Shown here: piece after piece, positions 1-13,400 of the stretch
Numbering within the stretch: position 1 is the first letter of the stretch
Layout: each line of letters opens with the position of its first letter
DNA from: Cyrtodaria siliqua
Taxonomy: Eukaryota; Mollusca; Bivalvia; Adapedonta; Hiatellidae
Assembly: GCA_037043455.1 (NCBI GenBank)
Contig: JAWPHD010011478.1
Coordinates: 19,520 to 83,519 of the forward strand
Length of the DNA stretch: 64,000 nt
Reading direction: 5' to 3'
Position numbers and translations under genes: made by a program
Notes under the pieces: generated by a model
Told to the model about the DNA's origin: nothing
Database searches by the model: none
What the model saw: the letters and a program-made list of their open reading frames with translations, nothing else

Positions 1-454
1 TTTACACTTTTGATGGTTTTAAAATATATTTGCCAATGTTAATTTTTAAGCAATTTCTGCTATAAGGGCTACTCCATTAAAGCATACATGAGACCCCAGG
101 AATGCATTTTGAAATTCAACACCCAAACATAGATGCAAAGTTTTGTTTAAAGAACCAAATTTCAGAAAACAGGATTCATCCATAGATGTTTAATAAATTG
201 CCTTCCTGGAGTTCTGGATATGTTTTAATGGAATAGCCCTAAAGGTTAAACTCAACATATATACCGCTTTAAGTCCCACTGATCTCTCTTCCATGTACAC
301 GATTTATTTTCAGACACAAATTTGTCAGAATGAAACCAAATATATTTAACATGTACTCTCTATGTTTTTAACTATTAAATATTGACTACTAAGATAAAAC
401 ACAAAACATGCCAAATATATATTCATACATACACTGTATCAATCAACATGCCCG
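1..454. other. AP3D1 intron 6, no recognisable feature
   Basis: AT-rich non-coding sequence downstream of exon 6 on the minus strand. No exon with a credible acceptor and delta-adaptin homology is visible, so the next coding exon lies outside the window. Confidence 0.6.
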
Positions 455-1300
455 TAGTACCTACCTGGGTCTGGGTCCACCAGTTTATCTTTGAGCCTGG
501 GAAACGCTGGCTGCAATGCCACTGTGAACTGTAGGAACACTTTGTACACTAGTACCTACCTGGGCCTGGATTATCTAGTTTATCTTGGGGCCTGGGGAAT
601 GCTGGCCGTAGTGCCACTGGGAACTATAGGAACACTTTGTACGTTAGTTCCTACCTGGGTCTGGGTCCTCCAGTTTATCTTAGAGCCTTGGGAACAATGG
701 CTGTAGTGCCACTGGGAACTGTAGGAACTCTTTGTTCATTAGTTCCTACCTGGGTCTGGGTCCTCCAGTTTATCTTTGGGCCTGGGGAATGCTAGTCGCA
801 GGGCCAATGGGAACTGTAGGAACATTATGTACATTAGTTCCTACCTGGGTCTGGGTCCTCCAGTTTATCTTTGAGCCTGGGGAACGCTGGATGCAGTGCC
901 ACTGGGAACTGTAGGAACTCTTTGTACATTAGTTCCTACCTGGGTCTGGGTCCTCCAGTTTATCTTTGAGCCTGGGGAACGCTGGATGCAGTGCCACTGG
1001 GAACTGTAGGAACTCTTTGTACATTAGTTCCTACCTGGGTCTGGGTCCTCCAGTTTATCTTCGAGCCTGGGGAACGCTGGCCGCAGTGCCACAGGGAATT
1101 GTAGAAACACTCTGTACATTAATACCTCCCTGGACTGGGATCCCCCAGTTTATCTTTGAGCCTGGGGAACGCTGGCCGACTTTCTACATGATAGTACTTA
1201 CCTGGATCGGGATCTTCTAGTTTATCTTTGAGCCTGGGGAATGCTGGCCGCAGTGCCTCGGGGAACTGTAGAAACACTTTTTACATGATAGTACCTACCT
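455..1300 (-). repeat. 95-bp minisatellite derived from AP3D1 exon 6 and its splice donor
   Basis: The motif ctacc, the complement of the splice-donor region, recurs at 461, 556, 651, 746, 841, 936, 1031, 1126, 1198 and 1295. Spacing is 95 bp except for one unit with a 23-bp deletion (1126 to 1198) and the next at 97 bp. On the minus strand each unit holds about 80 nt of exon 6 followed by GTAGG-type donor sequence and about 15 nt of intron. Many units still read as AFPRLKDKLEDPDPG-like peptide. The sequence TTCYTACAG at the start of each unit is coding in exon 6 but resembles an acceptor. Confidence 0.93.
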
Positions 1301-1428
1301 GGATCGGGATCTTCTAGTTTATCTTTGAGCCTGGGGAATGCTGGCCGCAGTGCCTCGGGGAACTGTAAGAACACTTTGTACATGATCAACACAGCCTTCT
1401 TTCTGATGTACGGTTTGGTAGACATCAT
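1299..1428 (-). CDS. AP3D1: AP3D1 coding exon 6 (source copy of the adjacent minisatellite)
   Basis: 130 nt, acceptor TTACAG and donor GTAGGT, phase 1. It reads MMSTKPYIRKKAVLIMYK and ends KLEDPDPG. The 3' part of this exon and its donor are repeated about nine more times immediately downstream (455-1298). The copy at 1299-1428 is the only one joined to the full upstream half of the exon, so it is taken as the functional exon. The next exon lies beyond the left edge. Confidence 0.93.
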
Positions 1429-4400
1429 CTGTAATAAACAGTATACAACGTTTTCATGACTGAAATATTACAACAAAACAAACACATCAAAAAGTTGTTG
1501 TCTTCAATAAAAAGATGTAGGGAAATATTAAGTGTGAGCTGAAATGTAAAAGCAATGTTTTTGACAGAAAAGCACTTACAAGAGTCATGATGTCATTTGC
1601 GAGATCGCGTGCCAGGTCAGCTGTGATGAAGCAGGACAGACCATTCAGCGCCACACCAGCATCGTACAGGTTCTGACTGCTCAGGTCCTAGAAGAGAAAT
1701 ATAAACATGTAATCATGCAGTCAACCATCACTAAGAAGATTCATTTTAAATATTCAATAAAAATATAGTTAACATATCACTGAATTGCTGAAAAAAAGCT
1801 TGCTCAGGTCCTAAAGAGATAAAATCCACTGAACTGCTGAACAATACTGAATATGATGCAGTCTATACAAATTTACATTAAACATATGCAAAGACATCAG
1901 AAACTTGTCACTCATAGTTTTTGCCTTTTTTACAAATCAGAACCAGAATTAGATTAAACAAAAAGCTTGTGCAGTTTGATTTCAAAATCTTATTTTCTTT
2001 TAATTCAGTGGATGCATATATATTCACACGTTTTGATGCGCGTTTCACATTTCTTGATTTTTTTTGTATGTCAGTCTGGTTGAAATCTCCTTTTCACTTA
2101 AGTGTTCCACATTTTCAGTGATAGCACATTTTCAGTGAGTATTTCTTATTTTCAGTTCACATTTCCAGTGAGTGTTTCACATTTTCAGTTCACATTTTCC
2201 ATGAGAGATTGATATTTTCAGCGAGTGTTTAACTTGTGTTTCCAGCATAAGTATGAACATTTTACTCACCTTCCTGATCATATTTGTGGTCAACATGAGG
2301 ACATCTGTACCCTCGTGGAAACTCTGGGAAGCTGCCAGGTACCCTATCCTCTGTAAGCAACAAAATATCAGGTCAAACTGTATCAATAACTGACTCTGGG
2401 TGCTTCAAAGGTCTAAGATTATCTCTTGTCATGACAGGTCCATAGTAGTATTACTAAATTTGCATTCTGCAAAAACACTCACCTCCTCATTGATACCGTT
2501 TGTGCTGTGCATTAATCATAATAAGTGTTTTTGATGTCATTAGATTCCCAATGACTTCAGACATTGTCACAAACGCACACAAGACAGAAACCGCTACTGT
2601 TTTTATTCATATTATTAAATAGAGTGCAATACATGGCAGCTGTCGCAAACATGGTTCAACAACTTAAAGCCCCTATCCTGCCATCAACAGGCAGAGTTAA
2701 CAACATATATATATATATACCATTTCTAAACCTACTGACGACCAGTTATATATAACTTACATATTTTGAGAATCCAAACTCTATAGACGCAATATAAATA
2801 ACTTTAACCAGCGAGGTCAAACCTCAAAACTGGAGCGTCGAATAACGAGTTACCAACCCATAATTCAATTCACGCATATAATATTCATTAAAGGCTATTT
2901 TAAAAACCTGTAAAATAAACTTGTACTTTTAAGGCCTAAAAAAATAAATTGTGTGGTTCGGGTCACCCGATCCTACCTATGAATACCCGCCGACCCTGAC
3001 GTTTTTTTGGTCCATTTCGGAAAAAAAGCAAAAAAAAAAAAGCAAAAAAAAAAATAACAATATAAAGTCACAGTAATTATGGCACATAATTCAGTGCATC
3101 TTCTTTGCATTCATAAAAAACAAACAAAAAACCCCCAAAAAAACCTATCCTACCTACCAATTTTGAACATGTTACTCGAACCACACAATTTTTTTTTTAG
3201 GCCTAATCAGCACATGCACATTATTATATGATCTGAACACCTGTACAGAGGGAGACAGTGTGTAGTAAAATAGTTGCAAACAGGGAAATACAGAATAAAT
3301 TAAGACATAATTTCTGAAGCAGTTAATTAATACAAGCTTCACAGATAGTTTTGTCCTCAATCAACTGAAACTACGCTTTCAACCAATATGCGCCTCTCAG
3401 CGCGCTTGACTAGTATGCAGGTATGTGATCTGCATCGTGTAAATGCTGTATGTGATCTGCATCGTGTAAATGCTGTATGTGATCTGCATCGTGAAAATGC
3501 TCAACCTGATCATTGGTAAGCAAGCCTTTCAGCTTTTCCAGATTTAATGAATATCAATAATCATTGCTGTTTAAATTAAAAGTTGCTAGTATGAGGCCTG
3601 CCGATTCAAATTAGGATGACATATTAGTAAACAACTGATGAATGAATAATGTTCTAGTTCCATCCATTTTTCTTGTTGTTGACCCTATAAATCTATATTG
3701 TTCAGAATAGGCGTCGTATTTTTATAAATATTTCATATGTGTTGCATTCTGATTTTTTTCTTTGTTTATGAGCGACTGGGTCATCAAAGTTATTATTAAT
3801 AAACGTGTTGTGGGTGTTTTTCCCACATTTATATCTAGAATTGTCAACACACAACAACCTCCCTTATGAAATATGCAGCTCAGCACAAAACTAAAGGGCA
3901 ATTGAACGGTTTGACCAATAAAATGTGTTACCTATATGTTTACATGCATTGTTGCATGTGTCTCAAAGTGTACATGCATTGTTGCATGTTTATTATTGAT
4001 TTGGCCTTGAAGAAAGTTAAAAATAGTATAGGTGTAAATGTGTTTATCTGGTATGCAAATTATTTATGCAAATTCATTTATGATGATGTCTGTTTTCATG
4101 GGACTATTTTATGCAAATTCATTTATGATGAAATTTGGACTATTCTTATTGGGCAGTTATGGTGGGGAGGCTTTTGGAGCAATCTTTGGGCGGTATATAA
4201 ACAGGCTAGCTCTGGGAGAAGTTCTATTTAGATCAATTTCAGTATTCTTCATTAAAGTTAACTTAGATTTGGATAATTTTAGAAAATTTAATTGTGAAAG
4301 GATTTAATACATATTGTGCTCATTCATCAATCAGAGCTCTAACCTTAAACAGCTACAAGTTTTATAACTGCTGGAAGTTATTAAAATGCAAAATTATTAT

Positions 4401-7400
4401 CTTCCTTTGGTTTAGAGTAGCAGATACTTTTCCCTAATAACCATTTGTAACCTAAATCAGTTACCAAGATCACTTGCTAATAAATCGAAATAGGTGCCAA
4501 ATGTGCAGTGTTTATTTATGTCTGAATACTTATTATTAAGGATAAATACATCTTCATCAAGATCCAATTAGCAGTTGTTCACTAATTGTCATGTTGGAGC
4601 CTACAAATGATTTTTAATGAATTTTGTTGCATAACAGTAGGTAACTTGAGAGGCCTATGTGCACTGGATTTTCATCCATGCTCATAGAATTTTATTGCAT
4701 GGTTGTAAAGTTGAATAATGACCCTACCTGGAGAAAATTATATATATATAGGGGAAAATTCTGTACAGAAGATAGAATGCATCTAAACTTGAATGATTTT
4801 GTGGTAGTAACTGATTCTGGTAACTATCCCATTTTTTATTTTTTTTAAATAACCGTCACAGGTTATGAAAAACGTAACTGTTTAAGGTTAGAGCTCCGAC
4901 TGTTCATAATAACAGTGAAATTGGATATTTGGACTAAACTGGAAATATTGGAAATTAATTTAGACTATGGAAAATTAACATTTGGATTAAAGAGACACCG
5001 ACTGTTTTGGAATAAAGACACACTATTTTGGATTAAAGAGACACTTACTGTTTTGGGTTAAAGAGACACTTGCTAATCTGAATTAAAGGAACATTGGGTA
5101 ATTTTATTTGGACTTAATTCAAAAATTGGATATGATTTGTGTATTCTGTAAGTGAATGTTTTATGATTATATTCTTGTGTGGCTGGTTTTGCTTCCTTTC
5201 TCGTTACATTTTACTTGTAATAAATGCAAAATGGTGAAATTCTAACATACCTTGAATGTAAATTTTGGTGAGCTCATGACCTCAATGACGTTGAAAGCTG
5301 CCCAACTGACATCATAGCCAAGCATTTGCAACTGAAAAAGAAGAAAATAGCAAGACAATCAAAGACTGGTCATCTTTGTGCAGAATTTTTGTGAAATAAC
5401 ATTCCGAAAGTAGAGCTAGTTACTGTTTATACTTTTTTGGTCTTCAAAAAGAGATGGAGACAAAAACAGTATGTGTATGTAACATGTATATATATCAATG
5501 ACAAATGTATACATTACACGTACATTGCAAATCAACGACATATTTCAGTAATGTTTGACCATTTAGGGATCAACACAAACCAAGGTTTAATGTTCAGCCA
5601 TGGGTCCTTTTTTTTTGGCAATTTGTGTTTTACCTTTAGCTACAGCGAACATATAACTGTTGCATTTTGTTACAGAATAAAATTCTATTCAAAGGGACTG
5701 GAGGCGATCTGGAAGCATTATGAATGTCATCCAAATACTTAATCATCATCATGTGTTTCAGATTCAACATGAATATTCACTAACTAGAACCCATTATCCT
5801 TACGATTTAATTATTGCTAATGAAATAGTTTGGTCTGGAAAACTAGATGGCTCGGCTAGTTTTGTTCCAACAAATCATTAAAAGTAATTCATATGATGCT
5901 TTACGGCTCTTATAAACTCTAGTTTTGTAACAGCAGTACACTTTATTTGAATAATATGAACAACTATTAGCAATATAATTCCCATTTAAATTAAATTTAT
6001 GATTTAGTAACAAAATGCGGCCGAATCATCGAGATTTACAGAACTTTTCATTTTTTAACAATTAACCAGAAGGTAATATGCGGCCAAGTGTTTTCGATAT
6101 GGACATTTTATATGAATCTGAAGCCCATTCTGAGAGTTTTCATTTGTATTTGCACTGACACCAATCCCTATTCTATATCGCCGCCAGTTCCTTTTAAACT
6201 CTTAAAGCATGCTAGGGTTGTTTTCATTTACTTACATATGTGAGTTTGTTGACAGCGATGGCCTTGATGGCCATGTTCTCCTGCCGTAACTCAGTCTTGA
6301 TCTCGTCCAGACACTCGGCAACATACTTCCCCTAAAATAAACATACAGTTATAACACAGATTGATGAGTTCATACCTCACCAGAAAAGATTAAAACTTAA
6401 TAGGACAAGTGCATGGCAAACAGTTAAACATTGTACAGAATCCCAATTGGCAAGGATGTAAGTACACAATATCACATTCATCACTTCATACCAATTAGCA
6501 ACTTAGCAGCAATGCATCATGGGAAATAGCAATATTATTAACAACATTTAAATTGTGCAGTTAGGAAATTACAATAATGGCTAGCAGTATGAAAACAGAA
6601 CTGTGCTCTGGTCCCAGTTGAATACAGTATCTACAAAAGAGAATCAATAAGTTGCAATGCAGGTTCTGATGCAATTCAATTAAATACCCATTTGAAATGC
6701 ATCCACCTTAATTATCATGCAAAATACATACCCGTGTAGTCTGATATTGCAGATAACAACTCTATTTCCTAGCCTTTAATCTGATAAAACTTATTTTATG
6801 TTTCCTTAAAATGTAATGTCAGAATTAGTGGTATATGATAATATCTAATATCGCTGAAATTGATATCTATGCATCAAATCAGCTTTTTTAAGAAAGTCTC
6901 ACAAATCAACTACATGTATATCAAACATGACAATAAGTCATTACATTCTGGTTCCTCTGAGGAGGAATATTACCAATTTACCATGAGCTGATACTTGGCA
7001 ATTTGCTTTAAAAATAACGAAGTTAATATCATTCCAACTATACTAACTACAGACCGGACAAGAAACAAAATGGTAAGCATGTAATTGCACAGTATATGCA
7101 GCACCAAGTATAATTACAGTCCACTCCCACGTAGAAGCTACTCCGTAGTTGTCCATCTCTATTTCTTATCTGTATTCCATTACCGTGTATGACAGCGATT
7201 ACCAATAATTCCCACATAACACCATCTCCTCCAGATGAACAGCAACAAGATCCTCCGACAAACAATCAATAATCCAACCAGGCTGAATAGGCAATGTTTT
7301 CTTCTCCATTTTTATTATAACTGGCCAATTGTCTGATCTTTTCAATGTGACTGAACGCTGCCAAACTGGAATACTTTAATAGCTCTGGAAGTGCGCTCCA

Positions 7401-10400
7401 CTACAGTGTTATCTTCATGTGGTTGTACACTGAAAAAGCCTTGAAGGCCTGTGGCAAACATGTCTGAATTACGAAAAGAAGGGAAGACTGTCGGATTCAC
7501 AGTCAGTGCCTGTGACAGAAATGTCAGAATTACACAGCAAAGTAAGGAACAATGCCTCTAAAAGAAATGTCTGAATCTCAAACAGAGAAGGGACGTCCGA
7601 TTCCCTGGCAATACCTGTGATAAAAAATGTCTGAATTACAAAGCAGAGTAGTGAAGACGGATTCCGTGTCAATGCCTGTAATAGAAAAGTTCAAATAATA
7701 AAGCAGAGCAGGAAAGACTGATACCCTGACAATGCCTGTGATAGAATTGTCTGCATCACAAAGCATAGCAACTATATGCCTGTGATAGAACTGTCTGCAT
7801 CACAAAGCAGAGCAACTGTATGCCTGTGATAGAACTGTCTGCATCACAAAGCAGAGCAGGAAAGACTAAAGCTCTGACAATTCCTGTGACAGAATTGTCT
7901 GCATCACAAAGCATAGCAACTATATGCCTGTGATAGAACTGTCTGCATCACAAAGCAGAGCAGGAAAGACTAAAGCTCTGACAATGCCTGTGACAGAATT
8001 GTCTGCATCACAAAGCATAGCAACTATATGCCTGTGCTAGGATTGTCTGCATCACAAAGCAGAGCAACTATATGCCTGTGATAGAATTGTCTGCATCACA
8101 AAGCAGAGCAACTATATGCCTGTGATAGAATTGCCTGCATCACAAAGCATAGCAACTATATGCCTGTGATAGAACTGTCTGCATCACAAAGCAGAGCAGG
8201 AAAGACTAAAGCTCTGACAATGCCTTTGACAGAATTGTCTGCATCACAAAGCATAGCAACTATATGCCTGTGATAGAACTGTCTGCATCACAAAGCATAT
8301 CAACTATATGCCTGTGATAGAACTGTCTGCATCACAAAGCAGAGCAGGAAAGACTAAAGCTCTGACAATGCCTGTGACAGAATTGTCTGCATCACAAAGC
8401 ATAGCAACTATATGCCTGTGATAGGATTGTCTGCATCGCAAAGCAGAGCAACTATATGCCTGTGATAGAATTGTCTGCATCACAAAGCAGAGCAACTATA
8501 TGTCTGTGATAGAATTGCCTGCATCACAAAGCAGAGCAACTATAAGCCTGTTATATAAATGTCTGCACCACAAAGCAGAGCAGGGAAGACTGATTACCTG
8601 ACAATGCCTGTGGTAGAATTGTCTGCATCACAAAGCAGAGCAACTATAAGCCTGTTATATAAATGTCTGCACCACAAAGCAGAGCAGGGAAGACTGATAC
8701 CCTGACAATGCCTGTGGTAGAATTGTCTGCATCACAAAGCAGAGCAACTATAAGCCTGTTATATAAATGTCTGCACCACAAAGCAGAGCAGAGAAGACTG
8801 ATACCCTGACAATGCCTGTGGTAGAATTGTCTGCATCACAAAGCAGAGCAGGGAAGACTGATACCCTGACAATGCCTGTGGTAGAACTGTCTGCATCACA
8901 AAGCAGAGCAGGGAATACTGATACCCTGACAATGCCTGTCGTAGAATTGTCTGCATCACAAAGCAGAGCAGGGAAGACTGATTCTCTGGCATGCCTGTGA
9001 TAGGCTTGTCTGCATCACAAAGCTGAGCAGGGAAGACTGATTCTCTGGCATGCCTGTGATAGACTTGTCTGCATCACAAATCAGAGCTGGGAACACTGAT
9101 TATCTGACAATGCCAGTGATAGGATTGTCTGCATCACACATCAGAGCTGGGGATACTGATTCTCTGACAATGTCAGTGATAGGATTGTCTGCATCACAAA
9201 TCAGAACAGGGAAGACTGATTCTCTGGCATGCCTGTGATAGGATTGTCTGCATCACAAATCAGAGCTGGGAACACAGATTCTCTGACAATGTCTGTGATA
9301 GAATTAATCATGATGCATTCTGACAATATAATTAGACAATGTCTGTGATAGAATTGTCTGCATCACAAAGCAGAGCAGGGAAGACTGGTTCTCTGACAAT
9401 GCCTGTAACAGAATTGTCTGAATCAAACAGCAGAGCGGGGAAGACTGATTCTCTGACAATGCCTGTGACAGAATTGTCTGCATCACAAAGCAGAACAGGA
9501 AAGACTTATTCCCTGACAATGCCAGTGATAGGATTGTTTGCACCACAAACCAGAGCAGGGAAGACTGATTCCCTGACAATGCCAGTGATAGGATTGTTTG
9601 CACAACAAACCAGAGCAGGAAAGACTTATTCCCTGACAATACCTGTGATAGAATTGTCTGCATCACAAACCAGAGCAGGAAAGACTTATTCCCTGACAAT
9701 ACCTGTGATAGAATTGTCTGCATCACAAACCAGAGCAGGAAAGACTTATTCCCTGACAATACCTGTGATATAATTGTCTGCACCACAAAGCAGAGCAGGA
9801 AAGACATTCCCTGACAATACCAGTGATAGAATTGTCTGCATCACAAACCAGAGCAGGAAAGACATTCCCTGACAATGCCAGTGATAGGATTGTCTGCATC
9901 ACAAACCAGAGCAGGAAAGACATTCCCTGACAATGCCAGTGATAGGATTGTCTGCATCACAAACCAGAGCAGGAAAGACTTGTTCCCTGACAATACCTGT
10001 GATATAAGTGTCTGCACCACAAAGCAGAGCAGGAAAGACATTCCCTGACAATACCAGTGATAGAATTGTCTGCATCACAAACCAGAGCAGGAAAGACATT
10101 CCCTGACAATGCCAGTGATAGGATTGTCTGCATCACAAACCAGAGCAGGGAAGACTGATTCCCTGACAATGCCTGTGATAGGATTGTCTGCATCACAAAG
10201 CAGAGCAGGGAAGACTGATTCTCTGACAATCTCTGTGGTAGAATTGTCTGCATCACAAAGCAGAGCTGGGAAGACTGATTCCCTGACAATGCCTGTGATA
10301 GAATTGTCTGCATCACAAACCAGAGCAGGAAAGACATTCCCTGACAATGCCAGTGATAGGATTGTCTGCATCACAAACCAGAGAAGGATAGACATTCCCT

Positions 10401-13400
10401 GACAATGTCTGTGATAGGATTGTCTGCATCACAAAGCAGAGCAGGGAAGACTGATTCTCTGACAATGCCTGTGGTAGAATTGTCTGCATCACAAAGCAGA
10501 GCTGGGAAGACTGATTCCCTGACAATGCCTGTGATAGAATTGTCTGCATCACAAACCAGAGCAGGAAAGACATTCCCTGACAATGCCAGTGATAGGATTG
10601 TCTGCATCACAAACCAGAGAAGGATAGACATTCCCTGACAATGCCTGTGATAGGATTGTCTGCATCACAAAGCAGAGCAGGGAAGACTGATTCTCTGACA
10701 ATGCCTGTGGTAGAATTGTCTGCATCACAAAGTATATGGGAAGACTGATTCCCTGACAATGCCTGTGATAGAATTGTCTGCATCACAAACCAGAGCAGGA
10801 AAGATTTATTCCCTGACAATACCTGTGATATAATTGTCTGCATCACAAACCAGAGCAGGAAAGACTTATTCCCTGACAATACCTGTGATATAATTGTCTG
10901 CATCACAAACCAGAGCAGGAAAGACATTCCCTGACAATGCCAGTGATAGGATTGTCTGCATCACAAACCAGAGCAGGGAAGACTGATTCCCTGACAATGC
11001 CAGTGATAGGATTGTCTGCACCACAAAGCAGAGCTGGGAAGACTGATTCTCTGACAATGCTATGATGAATGTTGACAATATAATTAGCAGATATATTATG
11101 GTTAAGGTCGTTTCATCTATAAAGAGAATTATTCATGAAAATAACTTTCAGACACCCATGGGACAGATATCCGTAGTCTCAATTCCAATATACGTAACAG
11201 TAAGTAACATACATAACTCAACAACTACTATGTTTGTATTAAATACAGGACAGTAAATATAGCTTGAAACAGCTGGTTTAACCATTCTTGTATTTGTTTA
11301 TTCTGTCATTTGTTCATTCCGGTAGATGTTTTTTGTAGGCAATGAATGCATTTACTTTAATTACCATCACTGAATGGGTAATAACAGCAACATCTGTGGG
11401 TCAATGGTGACTGTGTTGATGAACTATTGAATAATGGTTGAAACGAATGGTGAGGTATACCTAACTACAACTGAACAAAGAATACTAAAGTAAAATTGTA
11501 TTGTCTAATAATATGAAGAATCAAGTAAGAAAGTCAGAAATGAAGTTCCCATTTTGCTAGACTGCATATCAAATTTGAAAATGTACCAGACCAAACCATG
11601 ATTTACCAGTCTGACAGGGGTGCACCGTTTTGGGTTATACTGTAAATTAAATGGGGTTGTATGTCCTGTTAACACATTGTATTAGGTTATATTGGGACAG
11701 CAGAACAGAACAGATTCTTTATTGACTTATACAAACGTATCTCGTCAAACATGCAAATATATATAAATACAGAACATGACATGACAGGTGAACACTGTTA
11801 AATGTATCAATTGCAGATATTTCCTGTGACAACTAGCAAAAACATATATGACTATAGACTTCTTCACAGATACCTGGGTTATGTACTACAAGGGTACTTT
11901 TATGTACTTTAAAAAAAAAAGAATATATTGATACCTATACCTTTATTCAAAACTCTGTATCACCACTACAGAGGACAGCAACCCGTCTTATAGGGGAGAC
12001 ATTTTCAAAAGTAACTTGTAGGAATGTCTAATCTTCTTTGAATGTAGTCATGTTAACAATAATGTTTATGTTGGTAGAGCCAATTATATTGCAATTTGCT
12101 CTGATATAGATAGATGCTTTCATCAATGGGAAGTGTTGATTCTTACGGATGGCGGGAGGTGTACAATACTGGTTCTTCCCAGGAAAAGTGGGTATCTGCC
12201 TCCACTACAAAAAATCTACCATCATATATAACCTTACATGTGTTGAAAATGACGTAAAAATACCATACAAAGCTTTCATCAATAGCTTTGTATAAATGAT
12301 TTCATTTATGGGTACGATAAATAAAAGGAGGCTGATAACCTAAACAAGTAATAGATAGTCTGGTATCAACGAGTTGATTCATTTAAACACCAACATGGGC
12401 ATAGCCCATCACCAAATAGCTGAGACACTCTATCTGTTTTGTAGTCTAGCCACTCCTATAGATTTGTCAGTTTACTTTGAACACGCCTGTACTTAGTGAC
12501 CCTGTCAGAATAACTACCATTCTTTATCTTCCATTTATGCAAATTAGAGCATGGTAAAGTTCTATGCCCTTAGTTATTCTCAACTAAATGATTTATTAAT
12601 GCTTTGCATTTATCATAGGAAATTTCACCAACCACAGGATTTGTAGTGTGGTTGGTGAAATTTCTGTTGATGAATGCAAAGCATTAAATTGTCTAATTCA
12701 GAACAACTAAGGCAGTGGAACTAAACCATGTTCTAACTTGCAACAAATGGAAGTTAGAGAAATTCAGATGGTAGTTATTCTGACAGGACCGCTAAGTACA
12801 CTCTCAGCCACCAAATATAGTAGGAGTGGGCAAACTACAAAACAGAAAAGAGGCTGTCTGAGCTTGTTGGTTATCTAAAAACCTTGATGGGATATAGCCA
12901 TCTGTGTTTAAATGAACCAACACACTGAGACCAGACACTATGTATTACTTATTGTCACCCAGTGTATTAGCCAGCCAACCGTGCAGCCGTCTTTTGCACG
13001 GCCGTTTTTGAAAAATCGCGGCCAATATTTGAAGGAGTGGATAGGGTAAAAAAAAATAATGTTTTTTTAACAACACTTCTGAACTCTTACTGTCTCAACA
13101 TTGTTATGTTTTGTAAACATTTATAGAAGAAAGATGATCTAAAATACATTTATAAATTACCCCAGAGACACCCACTTCTCGCGAATTGGCACATAACACG
13201 TGTTAGCAAATTGTTTTGCACACCCGGTTCTTGAATTTCTGCCACTGTTGTCACCTATCATAGTTATTCATGTTGATTTAACATTTATTTATACTTATAA
13301 GCTGAAGAAGAAGCAACTGCCTGATCAATAACTTCACTGAAACATCAGTTAAACAAGAATTTAATTGCAGTTTATAGTCACACCAACAGTTAAGGTCATA

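Noticed and set aside
491..1220. Open frames on the plus strand at 491-706, 732-914 and 966-1220
   Set aside because: They are antisense to AP3D1 exon-derived repeat units.
3866..4307. Open frames of 121 and 89 codons
   Set aside because: AT-rich intronic sequence with local duplication (tatgcaaattcatttatgatg), no similarity and no splice support.
7740..8560. CRISPR-like array
   Set aside because: The units are contiguous diverged tandem repeats without unique spacers, in an animal intron.
9304..9807. 167-codon open frame on the minus strand
   Set aside because: It is a by-product of 60-bp tandem units; an antisense frame of similar length exists, and neighbouring 58-bp units break it.
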